A stretch of DNA of 64,000 nt from Geoanaerobacter sp964528055 (GCA_964528055.1 CAZGQM010000014.1:27359-91358); one strand, 5' to 3'. Shown: positions 1 to 9,075, counted from the first letter of the stretch. The notes: generated from the sequence alone by a model not told the origin. Translations and numbers: made by a program.

Positions 1-1358
1 AAACTTTACAAAGGTGATCAGTGTTAACCCGCCTATAAAGGCAAACAGAGGTGCAAGCAGGGAGATAAGAGGTGTCGGTGAAGAAAGTGCATCGCTGAAT
101 GCGCCGAAATAGATGAACAGTTCCCCAACAAAGCCGTTTAACGGCGGAAGGCCGCAGATAGCGAATACGCCGATCAAAAAAATCGGCGTACTCTGCGGAA
201 GCCTCTTCGCGAGCCCTCCCATCTGATCGATTTCCCGCGTTCCTGTGGCATGGATCAGCACACCGGAGCCGAGAAAGAGAAGCGGCTTGAAAATGCCGTG
301 ATTGATGATGTGCATGAATCCGCCCGCGAATCCAAAGACGACCAGCGCGGTATTCCCGGTCTGCAGACCGATCAGCCCCATGCCGAGTCCGATGAAGACT
401 ATGCCGATATTCTCTATGCTGCTGCAGGCCAGAAGCCGCTTCAGGTCGCGCTGAACAGCTGCGAGGGCAATGCCGGTAACAGCCGATATTGCGCCCAGCA
501 GCAGGATCAGCCAGCCGAACCAGTCTGGTGTGGCTGCAAAAAATGAAACGGTTCGCAAAATGCCATAAATTCCAATTTTCAGCATGATACCGGACATCAT
601 CGCAGAAACATGGCTCGGCGCATTAGCATGGGCGCCAGGGAGCCAGATATGCAGGGGCATGATCCCGGCCTTGGCACCGAACCCGATGAGCGCAGCGACT
701 AGAATTGCCGCAGCCGGCGTAACGAGTGGGGACAGGGTATGGGCTTCCGGGAATGCAAAGGAGCCGGTGTTCTTGCAAAGAAGCGCAAACAAAACGAACA
801 GGGCTGTGGTGCCGGTATGCGTGGCAAGCAGATAGACGGTTCCGGCACGCTGCACCTTGGGATCGAGCTGATCGGTGGTAATAAGGAAATATGCTGAAAG
901 GGCCATCACTTCCCAGGCCATCAGAAAAAGCACCCCGTTTCGTGCCAGAACCACCAGTGCCATGGATGCAGCGAGAAGGCCAAAGAAAAATGTCATTTTT
1001 TTTTCTGAAGAGGGGTGATCCCTGGCTGCCCAATAGGCTGTGGCATAGAGCGAACAACAACCGGTTGCCAGAAAAAGCGGAAGGAGAAAGAGCGTGGAGA
1101 GCGGATCGGAAGAGAGTTCGCAAGGTCCGAAGGGGAGCTGCCAATCGAGGATATACCGGGAAGGCAAGGGTTCATTCAGCATGCGTCCAGATGCAATAAG
1201 CCCAAGAGTGGAGGCAATGACCGTAATCGCCGCGGCTATTTTTTGCCCCCATCCCGGTGGCCTGATCAGCAGACTGGGAATACCTGATAGTGCTAAGAGA
1301 ACAATGGCGAAAACTGCGCATGCGACAGGTTCGTCTATGGGGTGCCAGTAAGAATCCA
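1..1358 (-). CDS. NuoL/HyfB-type proton-conducting membrane subunit, 3' end beyond window
   Basis: Reading the minus strand from the ATG at 1358 gives an open frame to the window edge (about 452 codons, no stop). It is a polytopic membrane protein of the proton-conducting NuoL/NuoM/HyfB/MrpD family. Family signatures are visible: FLMAWEVMALSAYF with the conserved membrane Glu, KAGIMPLHIWLPGAHANAPS with Lys and His, DLKRLLACSSIENIG, and HGIFKPLLFLGSG. In this family these residues form the proton path of complex I, hydrogenase-4 or related complexes in the inner membrane. It is a paralogue of the plus-strand gene at 2811-4805, with the same motifs in the same order. Other complex subunits probably lie off the left edge; that is inference. 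The family call is firm, the exact complex is not known. Confidence 0.85.
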
Positions 1359-1450
1359 TGTGGACTTTCCATTACGGCAATGTTTCTTACGCGGCAACGA
1401 ATGGGTGATCCAATATACCGCTACTGTTACATGATGATAAAAAATGGTAA

Positions 1451-1469
1451 CATATATAATCTTTATATG
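1451..1469. promoter_or_regulatory. AT-rich inverted repeat, candidate operator upstream of mazEF-like pair
   Basis: CATATA-N7-TATATG arms lie in the AT-rich divergent intergenic region (1359-1519), about 50 bp before the antitoxin start. Ribbon-helix-helix antitoxins commonly bind such palindromes to autoregulate. No clear -35 box was identified, so the operator role is inference. The same spacer must also hold the promoter of the leftward membrane subunit gene. Confidence 0.35.
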
Positions 1470-1519
1470 GTATAAGTTTTTATGCGTCAACAATATTTTG
1501 AGACACACAGAGGTGGGCC

Positions 1520-1756
1520 ATGCCTGTCACCCGACTGAACATCACTCTTCCAACGCCGATCGTCGATGACATCAAAGCTCTCTACGGACAGCGCGGCTTG
1601 AGCCAGTTCCTGGAGGAAGCGGCCAGGGAAAAGCTCACCGAGGTCAAAAAAAAGGCTTACAAGGGGCTGATCGAAGGGTATCAGGCCACGGCAGAAGAGA
1701 CCGTGGAGGTGCTGAAAAGATTCGAGGCAGCTGTTACGGAGGAGCGCGATGTTTAA
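1520..1756 (+). CDS. MazE-like ribbon-helix-helix antitoxin
   Basis: A 78-residue protein starting MPVTRLNITLP, the short beta strand expected of a ribbon-helix-helix DNA-binding fold, followed by helices (LSQFLEEAAREKL) and an acidic C-terminal tail that would wrap the toxin. GAGGTGG lies just before the ATG. The stop overlaps the start of the toxin gene by 8 bases, the usual antitoxin-first arrangement that couples translation. Its likely role is to neutralise the downstream MazF-like ribonuclease and to repress the operon through the AT-rich inverted repeat upstream. The call rests on size, fold pattern and neighbour rather than on a strong family signature. Confidence 0.75.
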   Translation: MPVTRLNITLPTPIVDDIKALYGQRGLSQFLEEAAREKLTEVKKKAYKGLIEGYQATAEETVEVLKRFEAAVTEERDV

Positions 1757-2087
1757 GCGGGGTGGAATCTATTCAGTCAGCCTTGCCCAAGACGAAGAAC
1801 GTGGCAAGGAAACCTGTCCCTGTCTGGTGGTTAGCAATAATATCAGCAATGAATTTTCACCGGTGGTGACCATCGTTCCGCTCTCCTTTTCCAACCTCGA
1901 AAAGATCTACGAATTTGAAACGTTATTGCCGGCCAGTAACAACGGATTGGGCAAAGATGCTAAAATTAGTTCGCATATCATCATAACCATAGACAAGACC
2001 AAAGTGGTGGGGGACCGACTCGGCTTCCTGACAAAGACGCTCCTGGCAAAGGTCGAGAAAACTCTTCGTTTTCAGCTCGATCTGTAA
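1749..2087 (+). CDS. MazF/PemK-family toxin (endoribonuclease)
   Basis: A 112-residue protein with the MazF/PemK plan: N-terminal KRGGIYSVSL strand, PCLVVSNN, the TIVPLS strand, and the C-terminal IITIDKTKVV segment matching the family's TIDK motif. MazF toxins are ribosome-independent mRNA interferases. The usual RP before the hydrophobic strand is CP here (ETCPCLVVSN), so a position that is normally Arg is Cys. The remainder of the fold looks full length, so activity cannot be excluded. It overlaps the antitoxin gene by 8 bases and ends 40 bases before the HTH-EIIA gene. Confidence 0.82.
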   Translation: MFKRGGIYSVSLAQDEERGKETCPCLVVSNNISNEFSPVVTIVPLSFSNLEKIYEFETLLPASNNGLGKDAKISSHIIITIDKTKVVGDRLGFLTKTLLAKVEKTLRFQLDL

Positions 2088-2127
2088 AGGACTTGAAATA
2101 TAGCAGTTGATCACGGAGAATACATAC

Positions 2128-2814
2128 ATGCAACTGAATACAGCAGACGTAGCCAAAGCGCTCAATGTGGATGAAAAAACCGTGCTGCGCTGGATTAAGA
2201 AAGATAATCTTCCTGCTGAGCGAGTCAGTGGCGAATTCCTGATGAATCGGGTTGATCTGCTGGAATGGGCCACGGAGCATGGATTCAAGGTAGATCCGGC
2301 AATATATAAGGTGCAGGAAGATGAGAGCAAGCCGCTGCCCACTCTCAGCCAGGCTCTCGAAGCCGGAGGAATTCATTGTAACGTGCCAGGGATTGACAAG
2401 GAGACGGTTCTCAGGAGCGTGGTGGATCTGCTTGTACTTCCTCCGGAGCTTGACCCTGAATTCGTACTCCAGGTTCTCCTTGCCCGTGAGGCATTGGGGA
2501 CCACTGCAGTCGGTGACGGGATAGCCATACCCCATGTGCGAAACCCGATCCTTCTTCAGCTTCCGGTTCCCAAGGTCGCCCTCTGTTTTCTTGCCCAGCC
2601 GATCGATTTTGATGCCCTGGACGGCAAGCCGGTTCAGATCCTCTTTACCCTGACCAGTCCAACGGTCAAAATGCACCTGCATCTGTTGTCCAAACTGGCC
2701 TATGCACTTCGTGACGAAGGTCTGCGCGAGGCGCTTCGTACCCCCTGCAATCAACAGCTGATAATGACCGTGCTGAAGAGCATCGAGCACGATATCGGGA
2801 GACCTTCGACATGA
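2128..2814 (+). CDS. Excisionase-type HTH plus PTS EIIA (PtsN-like) regulator
   Basis: Residues 1-55 form an excisionase/MerR-like helix-turn-helix (NTADVAKALNVDEKTVLRWI). Residues about 75-228 form an EIIA domain of the fructose/nitrogen type, with the phosphorylatable His136 in GDGIAIPH. The ATG at 2128 is preferred over the TTG at 2107 because GGAG lies 9 bases before it. The stop overlaps the next start (ATGA at 2811), so it is translationally coupled to the membrane subunit that follows. EIIA-Ntr proteins control ion transporters and gene expression according to their phosphorylation. A role in controlling the adjacent proton-conducting subunit is inferred. No EI or HPr gene is visible here. 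Confidence 0.8.
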   Translation: MQLNTADVAKALNVDEKTVLRWIKKDNLPAERVSGEFLMNRVDLLEWATEHGFKVDPAIYKVQEDESKPLPTLSQALEAGGIHCNVPGIDKETVLRSVVDLLVLPPELDPEFVLQVLLAREALGTTAVGDGIAIPHVRNPILLQLPVPKVALCFLAQPIDFDALDGKPVQILFTLTSPTVKMHLHLLSKLAYALRDEGLREALRTPCNQQLIMTVLKSIEHDIGRPST

Positions 2815-4805
2815 GCTCTTGGCTTTCCGGACCAGGCAGCGGACAGCTGCTTATTGCCGCTTCTCTGCTGGCCGCAGTTTCCGGCGTGCCTCTGCTTTTT
2901 AGACTGCTGCTCCCCTCTGCCGGACAACGGTTTGCCACCATTTTCGTCTCTTTTGCCGCACTGCTCGGCATTGTCGGGGCAACCACCTGCCTTCTCCAAC
3001 GTTCAACCGCAACCTATGAACTCATAACTCCCCTGCCGTTTGGGCCTGTAACCTGTGCCATAGATCCATTATCCGCAATCTTCGCACTCCCGATACTCAT
3101 CGTAGCGGCCTGTTGCAGCATCTATTCCGTCGGTTACTGGCCCGCCTGCGACAATCAGCGCACGGTCCGCAAGCTCACATTCTTTTTCGGGATTCTGGTT
3201 GCAGCCATGCTCTGGGTCGTTATGGCCCGTTCGACAAACCTGTTTCTCTTTGCCTGGGAGATAATGGCGCTTGCAGCCTATTTTGTATTGACGACCAATG
3301 ATTTCGACAGCGAGGTTCGCGAGGCGGGTACCCTCTATATGATCTGTACCCACATCGGGACCCTCTGCCTGTTCGCCATCTTTGCCCTGCTCAAGTCGAC
3401 ATCAGGCTCCTATCTCTTTCCTGCTATGGCCACTCTCAGTGTAGATGGTCCCGTAGCAGGCGCCATTTTCGTGGTCTCCCTTTTTGCATTCGGTTTCAAG
3501 GCCGGCATCATGCCGCTGCATATATGGCTCCCCACGGCCCATGCCAATGCTCCAAGCCACATCTCTGCCATCATGTCGGGTGTCATTCTCAAGATCGGAA
3601 TCTACGGGCTGCTCCGTATCCTCTCCTTCTTCGACACCTTTCCACTATGGTGGGGGATTACCGTTGTTGTTCTCGGGATCGTTTCCGGTATAGTCGGCGT
3701 CATCTTTGCCATAGGCCAACATGACCTCAAACGCCTGCTCGCCTATCACAGCATAGAAAACATCGGAATAATCGCCATGGGAATAGGTGTTGCCCTTATC
3801 GGCACGACAACCGGTTCACCTCTGCTGGTGATTTTCGGTATGTCGGGAGCGCTGCTTCACGTAATCAACCACGCCACTTTCAAGGCGTTGCTCTTTTTAG
3901 GAGCCGGGTCTGTCATACATACTGTCGGCACTCGAGAGATAGACCGAATGGGTGGGTTGCTTCGGCCTATGCCCTGGACGGCCCTCTTATTCCTTGTGGG
4001 AGCGGTTGCTATCTGCGGCCTCCCTCCGCTCAACGGGTTTGTGAGCGAACTACTGATTTATCTCGGTCTGTTCAACGGTGCGGTCAATGGAGGCGGGGCC
4101 GGTGCGGTGGTCACTGCCTTGGCAGTGCCGGGACTGGCGCTGGTGGGCGGCCTTGCAATAGCATGTTTCGTCAAGGTTTTTGGAGTGGTCTTTCTCGGCG
4201 TTGCCCGATCAAATGAAGCGACTTGTGCCCATGAAGCCGGCCTCAGTATGCGTATCCCCATGGTCCTGCTTGCTTCCGTCTGCATTGTTATCGGCATCGT
4301 GCCGCTTGCGGTAGCTCCGTTGTTACAAGCGGCTGTTGCATGCTGGCACCCTTCAGGCATGGGGAATATCCCGCTCGGCACCATTGCGCCACTCGGGTGG
4401 ATCTCTGTTCTGGCAACAGCGCTGATGGTAGTCGCAGTTCTGACGTATCTCATAAGGATACGGAACGTTGTCGCAAGCGGGTCCACCACCTGGGGGTGCG
4501 GTTATCTGGCGCCTACCTCGCGTATGCAGTACACTGCTTCGTCATTCGCCGACATGCTGTGTACCCTTTTTTCCGGCATCCTGAGACCTCGGACCCATGC
4601 ACCGGTCATCAGTCAGCAATTCCCGACAGGCTCACGGTTCGAAAGCCATGTTCCCGAAGTCGTGCTGGAGAAGATCTATCTCCCCCTGCTCCAGTGGGCA
4701 AACGAAAAGCTCGCTCCCATAAGAAGGCTTCAGCACGGGCATTTGCATCTCTACATCCTCTATACGCTTTTTACGTTGATCGTCCTTCTTGCCCTGCCTC
4801 AATAA
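2811..4805 (+). CDS. NuoL/HyfB-type proton-conducting membrane subunit
   Basis: A 664-residue polytopic membrane protein. Family motifs: FLFAWEIMALAAYF (membrane Glu), FKAGIMPLHIWLPTAHANAP (Lys, His), DLKRLLAYHSIENIG, HATFKALLFLG. The C-terminal WGCGYLAPTSRMQYTASSFA segment is typical of hydrogenase-4 component B/HycC rather than of a stand-alone Mrp antiporter. It should move protons or sodium ions across the inner membrane as part of a complex, but the next gene is convergent and no partner subunit lies downstream. It overlaps the HTH-EIIA gene by 4 bases. It is a paralogue of the leftward gene at 1-1358. HyfB-like is the safest name. Confidence 0.87.
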   Translation: MSSWLSGPGSGQLLIAASLLAAVSGVPLLFRLLLPSAGQRFATIFVSFAALLGIVGATTCLLQRSTATYELITPLPFGPVTCAIDPLSAIFALPILIVAACCSIYSVGYWPACDNQRTVRKLTFFFGILVAAMLWVVMARSTNLFLFAWEIMALAAYFVLTTNDFDSEVREAGTLYMICTHIGTLCLFAIFALLKSTSGSYLFPAMATLSVDGPVAGAIFVVSLFAFGFKAGIMPLHIWLPTAHANAPSHISAIMSGVILKIGIYGLLRILSFFDTFPLWWGITVVVLGIVSGIVGVIFAIGQHDLKRLLAYHSIENIGIIAMGIGVALIGTTTGSPLLVIFGMSGALLHVINHATFKALLFLGAGSVIHTVGTREIDRMGGLLRPMPWTALLFLVGAVAICGLPPLNGFVSELLIYLGLFNGAVNGGGAGAVVTALAVPGLALVGGLAIACFVKVFGVVFLGVARSNEATCAHEAGLSMRIPMVLLASVCIVIGIVPLAVAPLLQAAVACWHPSGMGNIPLGTIAPLGWISVLATALMVVAVLTYLIRIRNVVASGSTTWGCGYLAPTSRMQYTASSFADMLCTLFSGILRPRTHAPVISQQFPTGSRFESHVPEVVLEKIYLPLLQWANEKLAPIRRLQHGHLHLYILYTLFTLIVLLALPQ

Positions 4806-4861
4806 TTGAAGGCACCCCTGGGGGAACAGGAGCGATCAAGGCTCCATCCCTCTTATCGGGT

Positions 4862-6004
4862 TCAATACCCTGTCAGGTCGAGGTTGGCCGTATCGATTCT
4901 GAGGAGCCGTATCCCCAGCCGTTTTTCTATTACCTTGAAATGCGGCAAATCTTCCGGACAGAGCAGTGACACGGCTACTCCTTCAGTTTCGGCGCGACCG
5001 GTTCTTCCGATCCGGTGGATATAATCGGTTGGCGAGCGGGGAAGCTCGAAGTTGACCACGTGGGGGAGAGAGCTTATATCTATGCCGCGAGAGGCCAGGT
5101 CCGTGGCCACCAGTACCCGCACCTCCGCGGATTTAAAGGCGGCAAGGGCTGCAGTTCGCCCCCCCTGGCTCATGCCACCGTGAAAGGTTGCGGCGCTGAT
5201 CCCGTTATCGGTCAGTTTCTTTGTTACAATGTCGGCCCGTCTCTGTGACGACGCGAAGACCAGCACCTGCTGCCAATCGTTGCTCTTGATCAGATATCTG
5301 AGCAAGGGGCCTTTACGGCTCGGATCAACAGTATATATCTCCTGGGTAATGAGATCCGCTTCTGGCCCCTCTTCCGTGCGCTCTATCTGCAGAGGGTCGG
5401 ACAAGATGGTTTTTGCCAACTGACGCACATCTTCACCGAAGGTCGCGGCAAACAGGAGATTCTGCCGTTTTGGGGGGAGCAGGGCCAGTATCTGGTCGAG
5501 TTCATCCTTAAAACCCTGCTCAAGCATCTTATCGGCTTCATCCAGCACAAGGATATTGACCGCAGAGAGTTGCACGCTATTCTTGGCGACCAGCTCCAGC
5601 AGGCGGCCGGGAGTGGCGACCAGCAGCTCGATGCCGTTCATACGGATCATCTGCGGGTTGATGGCGACTCCGCCAAACACCGCCCCGGTGATAACCCTGG
5701 GGGTCAGGTGGTTGCCCAGCTGCTGCATGACCTCCCCGGTCTGTGCGGCCAGTTCTCTGGTCGGCACGATGATCAGTCCTTTGAGTGTCCGCCGCGTGCC
5801 CGGCTTCTGGGTCTTGATGAGTTGCAGGAGGGGAAGGACAAAAGCGGCGGTCTTGCCGGAGCCGGTTTTGGCGATGGCCTGCAGATCCCTCCCCTGCAAA
5901 ATGGCTGGAATAGCCGTCCGTTGAATGGGGTAGGGGCGTTCGAAACCCTGCCGACCGACCGCCTCCAGTAACTCCTCTGTCAATCCCAGGGATGCAAATG
6001 TCAC
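4862..6004 (-). CDS. DEAD-box RNA helicase (RhlE-like), second of a tandem pair
   Basis: A 380-residue helicase core. Motifs in order: Q motif around FERPYPIQ, Walker A AKTGSGKT, PTRELAAQ, TPGRL, DEAD, LLFAATF, VLVATDLASRGIDI, HRIGRTGR. It starts at a GTG whose last bases overlap the TGA of the upstream helicase gene (GTGA, 6001-6004), so the two are coupled. Motif III reads AAT instead of the usual SAT; in well-studied DEAD-box proteins this Ser links ATP hydrolysis to strand separation. The C-terminal tail is short, without the basic extension common in RhlE. Likely role: remodelling of structured RNA such as ribosome assembly intermediates. Confidence 0.9.
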   Translation of the reverse strand: MTFASLGLTEELLEAVGRQGFERPYPIQRTAIPAILQGRDLQAIAKTGSGKTAAFVLPLLQLIKTQKPGTRRTLKGLIIVPTRELAAQTGEVMQQLGNHLTPRVITGAVFGGVAINPQMIRMNGIELLVATPGRLLELVAKNSVQLSAVNILVLDEADKMLEQGFKDELDQILALLPPKRQNLLFAATFGEDVRQLAKTILSDPLQIERTEEGPEADLITQEIYTVDPSRKGPLLRYLIKSNDWQQVLVFASSQRRADIVTKKLTDNGISAATFHGGMSQGGRTAALAAFKSAEVRVLVATDLASRGIDISSLPHVVNFELPRSPTDYIHRIGRTGRAETEGVAVSLLCPEDLPHFKVIEKRLGIRLLRIDTANLDLTGY

Positions 6005-7308
6005 GACCTGCTCCCCCGGCGACCGGTCTTGGGTGGGCGCTCGTCCACGACCTTTTTACGCCGCTTGGGCGTGGGGAGAGGGGGTGCAAGAGCGCTCTTT
6101 TCCCTGCTCTTTTTTGCGCTTGCCTGCTCCTTTGCCTTCTTGCCTTCCTGTGCCTTGACACACCGTTTGACCGCATTCTGCGGGAATTCAGCCAGCGTCT
6201 GGCGCGGGATGGCATACTTGAGCAGCTTCTCGATCGCGGCAAGAAGAGAGTGCTCTTCAGGGCTGACCAGCGAGAGAGCTATCCCGTCTTCACCGGCCCG
6301 GCCGGTGCGGCCGATCCGATGCACATAATCTTCGGGAACCTGTGGGAGATCGTAATTCACCACATGGGGAAGGCGCTCGATATCGAGCCCGCGGGCCGCC
6401 ACATCGGTAGCCACCAGCACACGAAACTCTCCCCGCTTGAACTCCGCCAGGGTTCGCGTGCGGATCGACTGGCTCTTGTTGCTGTGGATGGCGGAAGCCT
6501 TGATCCCGTCGAAGAGCAGCTCTTCGGTCAGCTTGTCAGCGCCGTAGCGGGTCCGGGCGAAGACCAGCGCCTGGTTCCACTCCCCTTTGCGGATCAGAAA
6601 CGAGAGCATCTCCCGCTTGCGGCTCTTTTCCACCTGATAGATCGTCTGAGTCACCGCGTCGGCGGTGATATTCTTGCGAGCAACCTCGATACGGCGCGGG
6701 TGATCCAGCAATTCGTCGGCGAGCTGCTTGATGCTCTTGGAGTAGGTTGCAGAAAAGAGCAGTGTCTGGCGCTTGGGCGGCAGATACTCCGCCACCTTCT
6801 GGATGTCGTCAATAAACCCGAGATCGAGCATCCGGTCGGCTTCGTCCAGCACCAGGAACTTAATCCGTGAAAGGTTCACAGTCCCTCGTTCCGCGTGATC
6901 CAGCAGTCGGCCCGGAGTCGCGACTACAATATCGACGCCGCGGTGCAACCGCTCGATCTGCGCCTGAATGCTCACTCCGCCGTAGATCATCGTGGAGCGG
7001 AGCGACAGGCGGCGTGCATACAGGTTCATCTCTTCGCTTACCTGGGCCGCCAGTTCGCGGGTTGGCACCAGAACCAGCGCACGCGGTTTTCGGCGTTTCT
7101 CCACCGGGATATTTTCGCCCAGCATCTGAACAATCGGCAGGGCAAACGCCGCAGTCTTTCCGGTACCGGTCTGGGCGCCGGCAAGCAGGTCAGACCCTTC
7201 GAAGATCACCGGGATCGCCTCTGCCTGGATCGGGGTAGGAACGGTATAGCCCTGTGCGGAAATCGCGCTCAGCAGTTCGGCGTGAAGGCCGAGAGTATCA
7301 AAAGACAT
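6001..7308 (-). CDS. rhlE: DEAD-box RNA helicase RhlE
   Basis: A 435-residue protein with all DEAD-box motifs: Q motif PTPIQ, Walker A AQTGTGKT, PTRELAAQ, TPGRLLD, DEAD, FSAT, VLVATDVAARGLDI and HRIGRTGRAG. A Lys/Arg-rich C-terminal tail (KKSREKSA, PKRRKKV) would give non-specific RNA binding. The ATG at 7308 is chosen because AAGGAG lies 8 bases upstream and the protein then begins MSFDTLGL, as RhlE proteins do; a start 60 bases further up lacks this. It is followed by a second helicase overlapping by GTGA. Expected to unwind short RNA duplexes in ribosome assembly or mRNA decay. Confidence 0.92.
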   Translation of the reverse strand: MSFDTLGLHAELLSAISAQGYTVPTPIQAEAIPVIFEGSDLLAGAQTGTGKTAAFALPIVQMLGENIPVEKRRKPRALVLVPTRELAAQVSEEMNLYARRLSLRSTMIYGGVSIQAQIERLHRGVDIVVATPGRLLDHAERGTVNLSRIKFLVLDEADRMLDLGFIDDIQKVAEYLPPKRQTLLFSATYSKSIKQLADELLDHPRRIEVARKNITADAVTQTIYQVEKSRKREMLSFLIRKGEWNQALVFARTRYGADKLTEELLFDGIKASAIHSNKSQSIRTRTLAEFKRGEFRVLVATDVAARGLDIERLPHVVNYDLPQVPEDYVHRIGRTGRAGEDGIALSLVSPEEHSLLAAIEKLLKYAIPRQTLAEFPQNAVKRCVKAQEGKKAKEQASAKKSREKSALAPPLPTPKRRKKVVDERPPKTGRRGSRS

Positions 7309-7364
7309 TGAACGAACTCCTTGTATGGATAGATCAGGGATGGCGTGATGATGTGCGGGTAGTG

Positions 7365-7709
7365 TCAATAGGGTCGGAGTTGCCTGCCGGATCCGATATG
7401 CCAGTGGAGGTGTTTGGAGGACTGGTACTCCCCAAGGTTGGTGTAGACGCGGGCTGCGCCGAAACGGTTCATGAAGTCACCGGCGATTCGCTTCGCTGTA
7501 GAGATTAATTCCAGTAGCAGCTCGTTATCGGCCTCTTCGAGCGTCAGGAGGGATTCGATATGTTTCCTGGGTAGGAGAACGACGTGGTTTTCCCATAAAG
7601 GGTTTGTGTGGTGAAAGGCGAGGACCCGCTCGTTCTCGAAGTAGACCGGGAGGTCGAGCTGACCTTTCAGGACTTTTTCACAATAGAAATCACAGGTGGC
7701 ATTGTTCAT
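7365..7709 (-). CDS. HIT-family protein (histidine triad nucleotide hydrolase/transferase)
   Basis: A 114-residue protein with the histidine triad HLHWHIGSG near the C-terminus and the upstream HVVLLPRKH strand. HIT proteins hydrolyse or transfer nucleoside monophosphates using the central His. The ATG at 7709 (MNNATCDFYC) has GAGGA 9 bases upstream; the longer frame to 7817 overlaps the lipoprotein gene and is unlikely. An N-terminal CDFYCEKV places two Cys close together, as in many bacterial HIT proteins that bind zinc at the N-terminus. The substrate is unknown. Confidence 0.87.
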   Translation of the reverse strand: MNNATCDFYCEKVLKGQLDLPVYFENERVLAFHHTNPLWENHVVLLPRKHIESLLTLEEADNELLLELISTAKRIAGDFMNRFGAARVYTNLGEYQSSKHLHWHIGSGRQLRPY

Positions 7710-7783
7710 GGTGTAGCATCCTCTTCGATTGAGTGTACAGAAGTCATCGGCGGGGTGCCAACCCGAGAGCGTGGTGACGAATG

Positions 7784-8185
7784 CTACCTGCCCCAGCCTG
7801 AGAAGATGCCCGGGCAATCGTTTCCATCCCAGGCTCCAAAAATCACTTTGCCGTTTCTATCCACCTCCATAAGCCTCATGCAGTACCTTGTGTCAGGAAG
7901 GCGGGAGGGTTTCTTTGACCCAGGAGGTGCAGGATTGCCGTCATAGGAATTCCAGACAAACAGATGCTTTCCTGCAACCCTCCGCTCCTCTGAAGGCTTG
8001 CCCCATGCGGCTATAACCTCGGAGACCGGCTGATCTTGCCACGAGTCAATGACTCTGTTCATTGCCATGTTGGTACATCCCCCCGAAACGGTAAGAAGGA
8101 GCACGATCAAGGTTAACTTCAGAGTACTCTTGGCTGTAGGCATAGATGCCGTATGAAACCGAAAGTTCGAGTCATTGTGTGGCAT
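7784..8185 (-). CDS. Small predicted lipoprotein, function unknown
   Basis: A 133-residue protein. A hydrophobic stretch (LTLIVLLLTVSGGC) ends in a lipobox-like Cys, so it is probably a lipid-anchored envelope protein. AGGAG five bases before the ATG at 8185 supports this start, giving an n-region of about 20 residues; an internal Met at 8143 gives a more usual signal but has no ribosome site. The mature part carries WGKPSEERR, reminiscent of outer membrane small lipoproteins that sense folding, and Cys residues in TRYCM and NDCPG that could form a disulphide. No family is recognised with confidence. Confidence 0.7.
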   Translation of the reverse strand: MPHNDSNFRFHTASMPTAKSTLKLTLIVLLLTVSGGCTNMAMNRVIDSWQDQPVSEVIAAWGKPSEERRVAGKHLFVWNSYDGNPAPPGSKKPSRLPDTRYCMRLMEVDRNGKVIFGAWDGNDCPGIFSGWGR

Positions 8186-8226
8186 GTCGGCTCCTGGTGA
8201 AAGTATGGAAATAGTTTCGCATCCAG

Positions 8227-8850
8227 TTACAATGCTCCGGAATCGTGCAGCTGTCGTGCTACAGACTCGGCTAGGATGCGGTAGCCGGTGGCATTGGGAT
8301 GGATCGGGTCCGATTTGAGGCTGTTTGTCGCAAGGATCTGCTTCAGCGCTTTTCTTTCAAGCGGTATGGTTAGATCCTCGGCAATTTCCTGGTAAAGCTT
8401 CGGCAGTTCCAGCCCGAAACCGAGCTTGGGAACCGCGATGAGCAGGACACCGATACCCCGTTCCTTGGCGAGAGAGACCATTGCCCTCAGGTTCTCGGAA
8501 GTTCGGGTCTCGTCCTGATGCTGCAGGAAATCGTTTCCGCCGAGACATAGGAGTATCACTGCCGGACGTTGTTCGTCAAGCACGGCGGCAAGACGCTCTC
8601 TCCCCTCTGCCGTTACCTCCCCCGGCACCCCTGCGTTCACCACGCGTCTCTTGATGAGACTCTCCAGCAGCGCTGGATAGCTCTCAGTAGGAGCAGCCCC
8701 TGTGCCAAAGGTGATGCTGTCGCCGAAAGCCAGCAGCACCGCATCCGGGGGCAATACCGGCAAACGGGGCCTTTTGCTGCAGGCGCAGAGCATAATGAGC
8801 CCGAGGATGAGCAGCAACCTCATGGCTCTAATGATCGGAGATCGATGCAC
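8227..8850 (-). CDS. SGNH/GDSL-family esterase lipoprotein (TesA-like)
   Basis: A 207-residue SGNH hydrolase. Block I AFGDSITFGTG carries the catalytic Ser, GGNDF is block III, and DPIHPNATGY provides the Asp-His pair. A signal with a lipobox (LIMLCAC) suggests a lipid-anchored periplasmic esterase or lysophospholipase of the TesA type. The start is a GTG at 8850 with GAGG seven bases upstream; an ATG nine codons later is the alternative. It precedes the small lipoprotein gene in the same direction, 41 bases apart. The natural substrate cannot be read from sequence. Confidence 0.85.
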   Translation of the reverse strand: MHRSPIIRAMRLLLILGLIMLCACSKRPRLPVLPPDAVLLAFGDSITFGTGAAPTESYPALLESLIKRRVVNAGVPGEVTAEGRERLAAVLDEQRPAVILLCLGGNDFLQHQDETRTSENLRAMVSLAKERGIGVLLIAVPKLGFGLELPKLYQEIAEDLTIPLERKALKQILATNSLKSDPIHPNATGYRILAESVARQLHDSGAL

Positions 8851-9075
8851 CGAAATACCTCACGGTAATAATAGCATACAAACAGCAGGGGACGCTTTAC
8901 TTTTGCAGCCGTCAGCAAAGAGCACATTGTTTCCATCGTATCTGCTGAGAGATATTGCCGGTTGGCTTCGATTCAGTGCGTACTGAATAGCCCCAGATGC
9001 TTGTATGGTGCTATACTTATGTCAGAAGAAGCAGTTTTTCATCTCCCACTGATGGGAGATGGAAGGAGGTGGATC

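Noticed and set aside
623..1144. Minus-strand 173-codon open frame
   Set aside because: Cys/His/Arg-rich nonsense in another frame of the membrane subunit gene at 1-1358.
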